Source: Bacillota bacterium (GTDB lineage: Bacteria; Bacillota_A; Clostridia; Christensenellales; Aristaeellaceae). Taken from it: a stretch of 64,000 nt of DNA. Each line of letters starts with the position of its first letter. The first letter of the stretch is position 1. Below are positions 24,000 to 33,540 of this stretch, piece by piece. Location: the NCBI GenBank assembly GCA_023421735.1, contig JAEZSP010000078.1:1-64000 (forward strand). The letters run 5' to 3'. The translations under genes and the position numbers were made by a program. The notes below the pieces were generated by a model, which did no database searches, was not told the DNA's origin, and was given only the letters and a program-made list of their open reading frames with translations.

Positions 24000-26015
24000 C
24001 TATTCGGCTGAGTTCAAGCTTAACGGTTCGAGTTTGTTTACCTTCAAGAAATGCTGCACATCGTCTATGCTGTCCATGAACAGGCAATTAAGGATATACC
24101 GGTAGGCTTGGTGCTCCGGAATGTCGCGCAGCATCAATCCGGCGCGTTTGACTAATTCACCTGAAAGCCAAGGCGGTAGGTGCAGCCCCACACATAGTGC
24201 AACGACCTGATCTATCATGTAGTCCCTGCGCTCAATGCGCCTTAGGCGCTTGATCGTTTCGACGGACATGGATGCTCTTTCCGCCAGTTGCTCCTTTGAT
24301 AAGCTCTTCATCTTCATCAACGCGATCAGCGCTTCATGGAATGTATTCGGAAGGCTGCTTACGATATCGCTCATTTCCTCGAAGTTCATGGGCATTTTCT
24401 GCTCTCGGTCATTGTCACCCAGCATGAGGTAATGGCGATTGTACTCCTCGTCGCTGTTTAGCGCGCCGAAGCAGTATTCCGCGACGCTGTACTGCTCATA
24501 TACAGCGATGAAGCGCAGACAACATGCGTCTACATGAGCATTGGCCCACGTGGTGAGATTCACGCCGCTGCGTGTGTACTCGACATACTTCGGATCATTC
24601 AGGCAAATATGCCCGTCCACATAGATGAACTCACCACTATCCAGATACTCCCGGAACTCGGGGTTGTCCATGTACTCCGTAAACGCGTCCTTTTTGTCGA
24701 TGACGAAAGTGTAGTCCCCGGTGCCCTTTTCGACGGCAAAGGCGAACGGATCAATGTACCGGTCGTCCACGTAATTGAGCGCACCCTTTGCAAGAACATG
24801 GCCGAGCTGAATCAGGCGGGCCCGGACGCGGTACTTGGGCAGGTCGTTCTCATAGGCGATTTTTCTTGCTACGAACTCCATTTTCCGCCCGGTATGCCAA
24901 TGTTGATCCGCTATCTCTCCCATTGCGGCCTTGATTTCTCGCCTCATTGCAGGCGCCGACATATATGTCCCAAAGCTGCCTCGCCGCGCATGCCACTCCA
25001 TCCAGAGAAGAGGATTCTCACCACTCTTTTTCAACGGTTTGGCGACGCGCCGCGTTTTCATGTATTTCAGGTCGTTATTGTGCATGTCCTGCAGCCGGTA
25101 GAACAGATAATGCCACTCGAAATGGATGCATTCGTGGTATATTTCCAGTTCGCAGGAGCACGCGGGAACAATGTTTGTATTGATGACAATGGTATTTGCC
25201 GGGATACGGACAAGCTCGGGAACTTCTTTGGATTGATCCGCTTGGTTCTGACAAACCTCGATTTCCTTCTCACAAAAGAACAGGATGCTCTTGGTTCTGG
25301 GTCGCTTGTGCAGCGGAAGTAGCATCACCTTTAAGCCCATGCGCTCAGCCAGAACAAACGCATCATGAGCCTTCAGATCGCCCAGCGCTTCTGGGTAGTA
25401 CTTTTCAAGCAGCGCCTCGGCACCAGCCTCGATTTCGTCCTTCCGGAGGATCGGCACCAGATAATCGCTCAGCATCCACATGTCGCGCACGGGCTTCGTG
25501 TCCGACTCGCTATAGATGCTGCATTCGAGGACTTCGCCCTCGTCCATATCGATATGCAGCGCCACCCGGAACGAAGCCTTCACCGTATCGTCGATAACGC
25601 CGTCCTGCAGGAAGAGGTCAATCCCCACATCGATATCGGCGATAACGACTGATGTTGACGCCCGCCAGAACGACATTTTCCGGAGGCGGTAAGTATTCGC
25701 CTGAGGAATGACCTGAATGTCATCGACATCATATCCTGTGGAAACCTCACCCTCCAAAATTTGGCGGCACAATTCTGCAGCGATCCCGCGCTTGTAATGC
25801 AGCAGGATATAGTCCTTCATGGTCTGAATGACGGGGACCAAAATCGTCTTTCGACGATCTGAACGCTCAGGATATGCCTCTTCCGGCATGTCATGGAGGG
25901 GGCGGCCCTCCGGTTCCGCAGCCTCTTCAGATTTTGGTTCATATTGAAACAAACCACCATGACGATCACGGTTCAATAAATGGATTATACTGTCAATGTG
26001 TACGCGCTTCTTCAC
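24000..26015 (-). CDS. ImmA/IrrE-type metallopeptidase with C-terminal HTH
   Basis: A 671-residue protein. The zinc peptidase motif is HECIHFEWH at about residues 294-302, within EIYHECIHFEWHYLFYRLQD, matching the HExxH core of ImmA/IrrE (COG2856) proteins. The C-terminus carries an XRE-like helix-turn-helix (KSLSKEQLAERASMSVETIK, about 565-595). The first ~250 residues contain predicted beta strands and no known domain. Start is GTG with GGAGGGCAGG upstream. Such proteins cleave partner repressors or sense stress; with both modules in one chain it may be its own regulator. It lies between prophage and BREX genes, transcribed away from BREX. Confidence 0.85.
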   Translation of the reverse strand: MKKRVHIDSIIHLLNRDRHGGLFQYEPKSEEAAEPEGRPLHDMPEEAYPERSDRRKTILVPVIQTMKDYILLHYKRGIAAELCRQILEGEVSTGYDVDDIQVIPQANTYRLRKMSFWRASTSVVIADIDVGIDLFLQDGVIDDTVKASFRVALHIDMDEGEVLECSIYSESDTKPVRDMWMLSDYLVPILRKDEIEAGAEALLEKYYPEALGDLKAHDAFVLAERMGLKVMLLPLHKRPRTKSILFFCEKEIEVCQNQADQSKEVPELVRIPANTIVINTNIVPACSCELEIYHECIHFEWHYLFYRLQDMHNNDLKYMKTRRVAKPLKKSGENPLLWMEWHARRGSFGTYMSAPAMRREIKAAMGEIADQHWHTGRKMEFVARKIAYENDLPKYRVRARLIQLGHVLAKGALNYVDDRYIDPFAFAVEKGTGDYTFVIDKKDAFTEYMDNPEFREYLDSGEFIYVDGHICLNDPKYVEYTRSGVNLTTWANAHVDACCLRFIAVYEQYSVAEYCFGALNSDEEYNRHYLMLGDNDREQKMPMNFEEMSDIVSSLPNTFHEALIALMKMKSLSKEQLAERASMSVETIKRLRRIERRDYMIDQVVALCVGLHLPPWLSGELVKRAGLMLRDIPEHQAYRYILNCLFMDSIDDVQHFLKVNKLEPLSLNSAE

Positions 26016-26554
26016 GACCTGCCCTCCAGCGATTAATGATGACCCATATCAGCGGTAGGCCTCCGTGCTGGGTAATTTCCTGATGGACGAGGATGATCTG
26101 CACCCCGCCAGCTATATTGAGGAAATCCTCCGGAATCCGACCCGGAAGCTTGCTGCACCTAAAATTGTACTAGGCCGTCATAATTCTGTCAATATCTAAA
26201 TCGAACAAATGTTCATGTGGATGAAATTTCATACTATGTTCGTGTTGTAGACAAGGTGTTGACCACGACCACCATCCGGGGAGGGCGCCAGACCTCCAAG
26301 AATTGCAGTATCAAGTACGTCTGCCCGGTATGCGGCGCGATCATCCGGGCGACGAAGCAGGTGAACGTGGTATGCGGCGATTGCAACGTAGCCTTTGAAA
26401 GGGCATAAGTGATCCATGGTGCCAGCCTTCGGGCCGGTCTTTCTGTTCCTGGTAGTGGTTTTGAAGCCTAATACCGCCAAGCACGTCTCACTTTGGCTAA
26501 TTTGAAGTATTTCGATTGAAACGACCAGAAAAGCCCAAAATTCCAAGTATTTGC
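26016..26554. other. Gene remnants between peptidase gene and BREX
   Basis: About 540 bases with no intact gene. A 38-codon frame at 26083-26199 reads MDEDDLHPASYIEEILRNPT and resembles a C-terminal fragment of some larger protein. It is followed by the zinc-ribbon remnant at 26217-26408. The rest to 26550 shows no signal. The segment looks like debris of an older mobile element next to which the BREX operon was inserted. Confidence 0.4.
26217..26408 (+). pseudogene. SprT-like zinc-ribbon C-terminal remnant
   Basis: A 63-codon frame from a GTG contains a Cys4 ribbon (YVCPVCGAIIRATKQVNVVC then GDC). This resembles the C-terminal ribbon of SprT-like proteins found in Clostridia mobile elements, where CP-CG-IRATK-VN-CGDC is typical. 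The HExxH zincin domain that should precede it is missing, and no ribosome site is visible, so I treat it as a remnant rather than a gene. A short stand-alone ribbon protein is the alternative. Confidence 0.45.
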
Positions 26555-26583
26555 TTCACTTTCCTTATAGCACATGCTATAAT
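26555..26583 (+). promoter_or_regulatory. BREX operon promoter with overlapping palindrome
   Basis: TTCACT at 26555-26560 and TATAAT at 26578-26583 are 17 bases apart, a good sigma-A promoter. The perfect palindrome TTATAGCA-CA-TGCTATAA (26565-26582) covers the -10 box. Position and symmetry make it the likely operator of the XRE protein encoded 20 bases downstream, giving autorepression of the whole defence operon. Binding itself is inferred. Confidence 0.7.
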
Positions 26584-26602
26584 GGAATTTGAGGTGGTAG
26601 GC

Positions 26603-26833
26603 ATGATGTTTGCGGAAGCGTTGCGCATTGCCAGGGAGTCCTTGGGGATGTCGCAGATGGCATTTGGTAAAGCCCTCCGCATTAGCTATGCAACCATAAA
26701 CCGTTATGAGAATGGCAAGCACCTGCCCACCCCGGTTTTTTTGAATGCCATTACAACATATTTGGAAAGCAAGGGTATTCAACTTATATTCGATAATAGT
26801 GAAGGCGAAAGGAGCGCAAGCGATGGGGACTAA
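26603..26833 (+). CDS. XRE-family regulator of BREX operon
   Basis: A 76-residue single-domain helix-turn-helix protein: ALRIARESLGMSQMAFGKAL followed by YATINRYENGKHLPTPVFLN, the standard XRE fold. GAGGTGG lies just before the ATG pair at 26603/26606. It is the first gene after the promoter and its 3' end overlaps brxF by 11 bases, so it is co-transcribed and probably translationally coupled with the BREX genes. It should bind the palindrome over the promoter. It is much smaller than the WYL-type BrxR regulators known for other BREX loci. Confidence 0.85.
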   Translation: MMFAEALRIARESLGMSQMAFGKALRISYATINRYENGKHLPTPVFLNAITTYLESKGIQLIFDNSEGERSASDGD

Positions 26834-27251
26834 GCTGTCGCGGCGTGACTTTTTGCGCCTGTATTCCAGTATTGCACAAGGGTTATTTATCTTTCAAAAC
26901 CCGAAACGGATACCAAAAGATCAACCTACTATCAACGTTGGAATGTTGCTGAGTGATAAATTATGTAATACGCCAGCGGACAGGCGAGGATTCAATTTGC
27001 CGTCTCTTTTACAGGCCATTGTTTCCACGCACGCTGCGGCAACTCTTACCAACTATGAATTGCTTTTCTCACCGTCTTTACATCAAGACGTTGTAGGGAC
27101 GCTGCTGAATGTAAGCCGAAACCGGAAGCTGTGCATTGCTTGGGTTGGCTACATAGATGGAGACCGTTTGATCTATGCCGACGAAAACAACCCTGAGTAT
27201 TATGAGCAGGCTTACGCTCGTTACGTGGATACATACATCATCACGGAATAA
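26823..27251 (+). CDS. brxF: BREX type 3 protein BrxF
   Basis: A 142-residue protein that matches BrxF in its C-terminal part: LTNYELLFSPSLHQDVVGTL, LNVSRNRKLCIAWVGYIDGD and RLIYADENNPEYYEQAYARY, and in TINVGMLLSDKL near residue 45. BrxF is the first core gene of BREX type 3, directly before brxC, exactly as here. BrxF proteins are usually described as P-loop ATPases, but the stretch where GxxGSGKT is expected reads LFIFQNPKRIPKDQPTINVG, with no GKT. It may therefore be a non-hydrolysing version. ATG at 26823 lies within the end of the XRE gene. Confidence 0.82.
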   Translation: MGTKLSRRDFLRLYSSIAQGLFIFQNPKRIPKDQPTINVGMLLSDKLCNTPADRRGFNLPSLLQAIVSTHAAATLTNYELLFSPSLHQDVVGTLLNVSRNRKLCIAWVGYIDGDRLIYADENNPEYYEQAYARYVDTYIITE

Positions 27252-27266
27252 AAGGAGCAAAACAGC

Positions 27267-30200
27267 ATGAAGTATCGCGATCTCATCCAATTCGATCCGA
27301 TTGAGTCAGTCATTGTACTTCGCAGTGCCAACGACCAGAAAAAGGCCGAAGAGTTGGTTCGCAGCTATGTCATGAGTGACGGTATGGCTGATTTGGTCAG
27401 CGCCAAGATACTTTCGCAACTTCGTTTGGAAAACGTGGTTGACAACAAAGGCATTCTCTTGGTTGGCAACTATGGTACAGGTAAATCTCACCTCATGGGT
27501 GTGATTTCTGCTGTAGCAACCAGTTCTGATATGCTTGGGATTGCACAGAATGCGAGGTTTCGCTCAGATGCCGGGCAAATTGCAGGCCGCTTTGAAGTCC
27601 TGCGCATCGAGATCGGCTCTACGGAAATGTCCTTACGGAACATTATCACTTCCAATATTGAACAGGACCTTGCACAGCGCGGCATCCGGTATCATTTCCC
27701 TGATGTTAAAACCATCACCAACAACAAAGACGCCCTCATGGATATGATGGCGGCGTTTTCCGAGAAGTACGGCGAGCGAGGTTATTTGATCGTCGTCGAC
27801 GAATTGCTGGACTATCTGCGCAGCCGCAAAGACAACGAGTTGATGCAAGACCTCAATTTTCTTCGCGAATTGGGTGAAATCATCAAGTCTACCCGCTTCC
27901 GCTTCATCAGCGGCGTGCAGGAGGCACTGTTTGACAACGCCGCCTTCCGCCAGGTATCCAGTTCGCTGCTCAAAATGAAAGATCGCTTTGAACAGGTGCT
28001 GATCCGCTCCGAGGACATTGCCTATGTCGCAAAACACCGTGTACTCAGTAAAACGTCAGAACAGAAGGCCATGATCCGAGATCATCTGCAGCCCTTCTGT
28101 AAACTGTATCAAAATATGGCCGACCGGTTGGAGGAATATGTTGAAATGTTCCCCATCCATCCGGCATACATCCATACATTCCAGCACATCATCACCGTTG
28201 AAAAGCGAGAAGTTCTAAAGACGATTTCGGAAACCATCAGTGCCATCTTGGATGTGGATGTGACGGCACAGCAGCCCGGCATCATCTCATATGATACATA
28301 CTGGAAGCGCATCAAGGAGAATCCGAGCCTTCGCACCGACCCCGCTGTGCATGAAGTGTTGTCCAAGTCCACCGTGCTGGAGGACATCGTCTCCCGTTCC
28401 TTCCCCAAGGCAGCGTACAAACCCATTGCGCTCCAAATCATCTATGCCATGAGCGTACATCGTCTCACTACAGGCACGCTGGACGCTAAACTGGGTCTGG
28501 CCGCTCAGAACTTGAAGGACGAATTGTGCCTTTATATCCCCATGCCCGTAATGGAGGAGGATTTCCTGCTCTCCACACTGATCACCGTGCTGCGCGACAT
28601 CATGAACACTGTCTCTGGGCAGTTCATCGAGTACAACAAGGATAATGAGCAATACTATCTGGACTTGAAAAAAGATGTGGATTACGACAAGAAGATTCAA
28701 GAAAAAGCTGACTTCCTTGGCGATGATCGCCTGAACAGCTATTTCTTTGAAATCATCATTTCAACGCTGGAGTGGACCACGCCTCAGTATCGAGCCGGCT
28801 TTCATATCTATCAATACCAGCTCAATTGGATTGAGAAAAATGTCTTTCGCAACGGCTATTTATTCCTTGGCAACAACAGCGAGCGCTCCACCACCGAGCC
28901 GACCGAAGATTTCTACGTCTATTTACTGCCGCCCTTCGGGAATGAGAAGCCCAATAACGCTCCCAAGAAGGATGAGGTCTATTTATCCATTCAGTATGAC
29001 GGCAAATTCAAAGAGTTGCTGCGTTGCTACTCCGGCGCGAAGGAGATGGAAGCCCTGAGCGCTGCTGGTGAAACCAAGACAACGTATATTCAACGTGGAA
29101 AAAACTATCTTTCGCAGCTGCGGCGTTGGCTTGACGAGCACAAAACCACGCTGTTCCGCATTACCTACGCTGGCACCGAGAAGCCTGTTTTGGAGTATTT
29201 GAAGAACGTCCGGATGAACGAGCTGACAGTCAAATCCACCGTGGATATCGCTGCATCGCGGGCACTGGGCGACTATTTTGCCGACAAGTATCCGGACTAT
29301 CCCCGCTTTGCAAGCCCAGTCACAAAGGCCAATCTGGCCGCGAACCGGCTGGAAGCCCTGAGCGCGCTGGTTGGCCGTCCCACGCAGCTGGGGAATTCGT
29401 TGCTCGAATCCCTTGGCCTCTTGCTGGATGGCAAAATCCGTCCTGAGAACAGCAAATATGCCGCATACTACATCCAGCGACTGAAGGCCCTTCCAGACGG
29501 TGGTGTCCTGAATTTTTCCGATATCATGGTCAAGGACACGGTCGGAGATTTTATTGACCAGAAGTTCATGCTCGGTGTCGAGTGGATGAGCGTCATTCTG
29601 ACCGCATTGGTCTATGGCGGGCACTGCGTATTGATCTCCTCCGACAGCAAGCGGTACGACGCCGGAAACATGGAGGCGCTCTGCAAGCTCAGCCCGACAG
29701 ATATCTACAATTTCAAACGCCTGGAAAAGCCTAAGACCATGAACCGGCAGATGCTCAATCGCCTGTTCGACGCTTTGGACATCTCTACAGGCCTGCTGGC
29801 CAGCGAGACTACCTATCCGCAGGCATTGGAGGAACTGCAAAAGCGCGTCAAGGCTTATGGCGATCAGGCGCTCAAAATGAAGGGCTTTTTGGACAAGAGC
29901 GTTACACTTTGGGGCGAAAGCCTGATCCCGACCAATCAGGCAGAAATCCTCAAAGGTCAGATAACGAGCGTCCACAAAACGGCGGATGACATTCGCAGCC
30001 GCTTTACCACGCCTGCGAAGCTCAAGAATTTCGACTACGACGATGCGCGTATGGACGACCTCGAACAGGGCGTCGCGGCCATGCGGACCGCGGAGCGCCT
30101 TTCAGACTTCAGAGGCGAAACGCAGGATATCATGCAGTATATTGCTATTGCCGAGACGAAGCTGCCGCCTGACTGTGCGCTTCGAGCTTCCTTTGCTGAA

Positions 30201-30953
30201 AAGCGCGCCGCATTCCTCGCCTTGCGTCCGTTAATTTTGGAGAGCGATTACGACGCTGATAAAACCGACGAGCTTGTGACCGAGCTGAGTGAATTGAAGG
30301 CTGCCTATGTGGACCTCTACATGCAGCAGCACGCGGCGTATCGCCTGAACCACGCCGGAGCGCAGAGGAAAGGAAAAATCCAGGAAGGCGCCACCATCAA
30401 GGCGCTGCACGCCTTGCGCAACATCCGCGACATCCTGCCGATCAATCAGCTGAATGATACGCTGTCGCAGATGAACGCGGTAAAGGTGTGTTATGAATGC
30501 ACCACACCAGAACTGAACCAGCAGCCCGATTGCCCGCACTGCCATTTTAATCCGGCAGACAACGAATCCAAGCCTGTGGCGGGCAGCCTTGACTTTATCG
30601 AGGATCGCCTGGACTCACTTCTGAACGACTGGACGCAGCAGCTGCTCTCCGCGCTGGACGACCCCATGCTGGAGGATCAGCGCGCGCTGCTGGGCAAAGC
30701 GCAACAGCAGATCATTGAGCGGTTTACTTCGACGCGGCACCTGCCATCGCCCATCGACCAACAGTTCATTGACAGCGTCAACGCCATGCTATCGGGCATG
30801 GAAAGCGTGGAACTGTCCGTTGCGGGCCTACTGAATGCCATGGCATCCTGGAGCCCGTGTGCGCCCGCGGAATTTAAAGCTCGTATGGCGCAATGGATCG
30901 ACAGCCTAACCACCGGACATGACAAGGACAAGGTTCGGATTGTTATCAAGTAA
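27267..30953 (+). CDS. brxC: BREX ATPase BrxC (DUF6079 type)
   Basis: A 1,228-residue ATPase, the size expected for BrxC. Walker A is LLVGNYGTGKSHLMGVISAV at about residues 64-78 and Walker B is YLIVVDELLDYLRS at about 173-186. Long helical regions follow. Near the C-terminus a Cys4 ribbon (CYECTTPELNQQPDCPHCHF, about 1074-1093) is visible. BrxC is an essential ATPase of BREX systems thought to act on DNA with PglX and PglZ. AAAAGGAGC precedes the ATG; the gene follows brxF after 15 bases. Confidence 0.92.
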   Translation: MKYRDLIQFDPIESVIVLRSANDQKKAEELVRSYVMSDGMADLVSAKILSQLRLENVVDNKGILLVGNYGTGKSHLMGVISAVATSSDMLGIAQNARFRSDAGQIAGRFEVLRIEIGSTEMSLRNIITSNIEQDLAQRGIRYHFPDVKTITNNKDALMDMMAAFSEKYGERGYLIVVDELLDYLRSRKDNELMQDLNFLRELGEIIKSTRFRFISGVQEALFDNAAFRQVSSSLLKMKDRFEQVLIRSEDIAYVAKHRVLSKTSEQKAMIRDHLQPFCKLYQNMADRLEEYVEMFPIHPAYIHTFQHIITVEKREVLKTISETISAILDVDVTAQQPGIISYDTYWKRIKENPSLRTDPAVHEVLSKSTVLEDIVSRSFPKAAYKPIALQIIYAMSVHRLTTGTLDAKLGLAAQNLKDELCLYIPMPVMEEDFLLSTLITVLRDIMNTVSGQFIEYNKDNEQYYLDLKKDVDYDKKIQEKADFLGDDRLNSYFFEIIISTLEWTTPQYRAGFHIYQYQLNWIEKNVFRNGYLFLGNNSERSTTEPTEDFYVYLLPPFGNEKPNNAPKKDEVYLSIQYDGKFKELLRCYSGAKEMEALSAAGETKTTYIQRGKNYLSQLRRWLDEHKTTLFRITYAGTEKPVLEYLKNVRMNELTVKSTVDIAASRALGDYFADKYPDYPRFASPVTKANLAANRLEALSALVGRPTQLGNSLLESLGLLLDGKIRPENSKYAAYYIQRLKALPDGGVLNFSDIMVKDTVGDFIDQKFMLGVEWMSVILTALVYGGHCVLISSDSKRYDAGNMEALCKLSPTDIYNFKRLEKPKTMNRQMLNRLFDALDISTGLLASETTYPQALEELQKRVKAYGDQALKMKGFLDKSVTLWGESLIPTNQAEILKGQITSVHKTADDIRSRFTTPAKLKNFDYDDARMDDLEQGVAAMRTAERLSDFRGETQDIMQYIAIAETKLPPDCALRASFAEKRAAFLALRPLILESDYDADKTDELVTELSELKAAYVDLYMQQHAAYRLNHAGAQRKGKIQEGATIKALHALRNIRDILPINQLNDTLSQMNAVKVCYECTTPELNQQPDCPHCHFNPADNESKPVAGSLDFIEDRLDSLLNDWTQQLLSALDDPMLEDQRALLGKAQQQIIERFTSTRHLPSPIDQQFIDSVNAMLSGMESVELSVAGLLNAMASWSPCAPAEFKARMAQWIDSLTTGHDKDKVRIVIK

Positions 30954-30981
30954 AGGATCCCTGAACTGAAAGGAGCCGCAT

Positions 30982-33534
30982 ATGAAACTCACCAAAGCTG
31001 ACATCGACAAGGTTCGCCATATAGAAGGCTTCCCTATCGCGAAGGACGAGGACATCATAGCCCTTTCCCGTCCGCCGTATTATACCGCCTGCCCGAACCC
31101 CTTTATTGAGGATTTTATCCGGGAGAACGGCGCGCCGTACGACGAGGCGACCGACGATTACCATCGGGAACCTTTCGCCGCCGACGTGAGCGAGGGGAAG
31201 AACGACCCGATCTACAACGCCCACAGCTACCACACCAAGGTGCCTTACAAGGCCATCATGCGCTACATTCTGCACTACACCAAGCCGGGAGACATTGTCT
31301 TCGACGGCTTTTGCGGCACGGGAATGACTGGCGTGGCTGCGCAGATGTGCGGGTGCCCCGATCCGGCGTTCAAGGCGCAGATTGAGCAGGAAATGGAAGT
31401 TGAGTGGGGTGCACGTAAGGCGGTCCTGAACGATTTGTCGCCAGCCGCGACATTCATCGCCTACAACTACAACATGCCCGTGGACGTGGCAAAGTTTGAA
31501 AAGGAAGCCACTCGCATTCTTGCAGAAGTGGAGAAGGAATGCGGGTGGATGTATGAGACGCGGCATCTCATCAATGGCTACACGGAGAAAACAATTTCTG
31601 GTGAGGACAGGAAAGGGCGCATCAACTATACTGTTTGGAGCGATGTGTTCATCTGCCCCACATGTTCCAAGGAAATGGTGTTCTGGGATGTTGCGGTAGA
31701 CAAGGAGAAGGGAAATGTACGGGATTTGTTTAACTGTCCGCATTGTGCAAGCCAACTGAAAAAAACAGATTGCGTACGGGCACAGGGAACGCATTTCGAC
31801 AACAAGCTCAACGAGGCCGTGACGATGGCAAGACAGGTGCCGGTGCTGATCAACTACTCGGTGGGCAAAAATCGATATGAGAAGACGCCGGATGAACATG
31901 ACATCGCATTGATCGAAAAGATAGATGCGATGGAGATTCCGTATTGGTATCCGACGGACAGGATGTGCGAGGGCGGCGAGAGCCGTCGCAACGACAAATA
32001 TGGGATCACGCATGTGCATCACTTTTATACGAATAGAAATCTTTACAATATAAGCGTTTTTGCAAAACAAGTTACTGATAGGCGTCATTTAGCATTACTT
32101 ACTGCGGTGACTTCAGACATCTCTAAAATGTCAAGAGTAAAAATTGGATACTATTTTAAAGGCGGCGGTGGCCCATTTATTCCCGGACTATCTGGAACGT
32201 TATATATTCCAAGTTTGTCTGTTGAAAAAAGAGTTGGATTCGCATTGGAAAACAGACTTGAGACCTTTTCTCGCACTCTTTTGCCTATTGGCAAATTTCA
32301 TTCAGATACACAAATTACTACGAGTTCGTTGGGCGACACAAGAAATATGCCTTCATCTTCTGTTGATTACGTTTTTACAGACCCGCCATTTGGTGGCAAT
32401 TTGAATTATTCTGAACTTAATTTCCTATGTGAAGCATGGCTAAAGGTTATAACAAATCAGAAGACAGAAGCAATAGTAAATGCAGTTCAGGGAAAAGGGC
32501 TACCGGAGTATCAGGCACTCATGACACAGTGCTTTGGCGAATACTATCGCGTGCTGAAGCCCGATCGTTGGATAACAATAGAATTCCACAACTCCCAAAA
32601 CTCCGTTTGGAATGCGATTCAAGAGGCTTTGCAGCGCGTCGGTTTCATCGTTGCTGACATACGAACACTGGACAAACAGCAAGGCAGCTTCAAACAGTTG
32701 ACATCGACTTCCGCTGTCAAGCAGGACCTCGTCATCTCTGCCTACAAGCCTAAGGAGTCCTTTGTCCGCGAATTCCAGCAGCGCGCAGGCGACCCGGATA
32801 TGGCATGGGCATTTGTTCGACAGCATCTGACCAATGTGCCCATCGCGCCGGACGCGAAGGGTATAATTGAGGTCGTTGCAGAGCGGCAGGACTACTTGTT
32901 GTTCGACCGCATGGTGGCTTATCACATCATGAACGGCATACCAGTACCTATGGACGCGCATACCTTCTATATGGGCCTGCGCCAGCGTTTCCTGATGCGG
33001 GATGGCATGTTCTTTTTGCCGGATCAGGTGAACGAGTACGACGAAAAGCGCACCATGATGGAACTGGATGAGACGCAGCTCGCCTTCGTAATTTCGGACG
33101 AAAAGAGCGTCATCCAGTGGCTTAATTACCAGCTTTCCGCCAAAACAATGACCTATTCAGAGCTGCAGCCGATGTACTTGCAAGAATTGCACCAGAGCAA
33201 GTACGAGGCCCTGCCGGAACTAATGGACATGCTGCGTGACAGCTTCCTCCAGGATGAGAAGGGCCGCTGGTACGTGCCGGACCTGTCCAATGCAGCCGAC
33301 CTGGCGAAGCTGCGCAATAAGAAGCTGGTCAAGGAATTCTTCGACACCTATGCCACTGGCACCGGGAAACTCAAGGTTTTCCGCTTGGAAGCCATCCGCG
33401 CAGGGTTTGACGAATGCTGGAAAGAGCGCAACTACGCACTGATCGCCAAAGTTGGTGGGCGATTGCCTGAAGCTGTATTACAAGAGGACCCCAGCCTGCT
33501 CATGTACTACGACAACGCCTGCGGGCGTCTGTGA
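30982..33534 (+). CDS. pglX: BREX type 3 adenine methyltransferase PglX
   Basis: An 850-residue DNA methyltransferase of the PglXI/DUF1156-like class. The AdoMet motif I is VFDGFCGTGMTGVAA (about residues 103-117) and catalytic motif IV is DYVFTDPPFGGNLNY (about 461-475). A Cys4 ribbon lies between them (FICPTCSKEM, FNCPHCASQL, about 223-257). It marks host DNA so BREX can distinguish phage DNA. Bases about 32,030-32,490 (residues 350-500) are much more AT-rich than the rest, suggesting a swapped segment. Start is ATG with AAAGGAGCC upstream. Confidence 0.9.
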   Translation: MKLTKADIDKVRHIEGFPIAKDEDIIALSRPPYYTACPNPFIEDFIRENGAPYDEATDDYHREPFAADVSEGKNDPIYNAHSYHTKVPYKAIMRYILHYTKPGDIVFDGFCGTGMTGVAAQMCGCPDPAFKAQIEQEMEVEWGARKAVLNDLSPAATFIAYNYNMPVDVAKFEKEATRILAEVEKECGWMYETRHLINGYTEKTISGEDRKGRINYTVWSDVFICPTCSKEMVFWDVAVDKEKGNVRDLFNCPHCASQLKKTDCVRAQGTHFDNKLNEAVTMARQVPVLINYSVGKNRYEKTPDEHDIALIEKIDAMEIPYWYPTDRMCEGGESRRNDKYGITHVHHFYTNRNLYNISVFAKQVTDRRHLALLTAVTSDISKMSRVKIGYYFKGGGGPFIPGLSGTLYIPSLSVEKRVGFALENRLETFSRTLLPIGKFHSDTQITTSSLGDTRNMPSSSVDYVFTDPPFGGNLNYSELNFLCEAWLKVITNQKTEAIVNAVQGKGLPEYQALMTQCFGEYYRVLKPDRWITIEFHNSQNSVWNAIQEALQRVGFIVADIRTLDKQQGSFKQLTSTSAVKQDLVISAYKPKESFVREFQQRAGDPDMAWAFVRQHLTNVPIAPDAKGIIEVVAERQDYLLFDRMVAYHIMNGIPVPMDAHTFYMGLRQRFLMRDGMFFLPDQVNEYDEKRTMMELDETQLAFVISDEKSVIQWLNYQLSAKTMTYSELQPMYLQELHQSKYEALPELMDMLRDSFLQDEKGRWYVPDLSNAADLAKLRNKKLVKEFFDTYATGTGKLKVFRLEAIRAGFDECWKERNYALIAKVGGRLPEAVLQEDPSLLMYYDNACGRL

Positions 33535-33540
33535 TGGGGT

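Noticed and set aside
28983..29975. Open frame of 330 codons on the minus strand
   Set aside because: Antisense to brxC, which has clear Walker motifs; no homology and no ribosome site.
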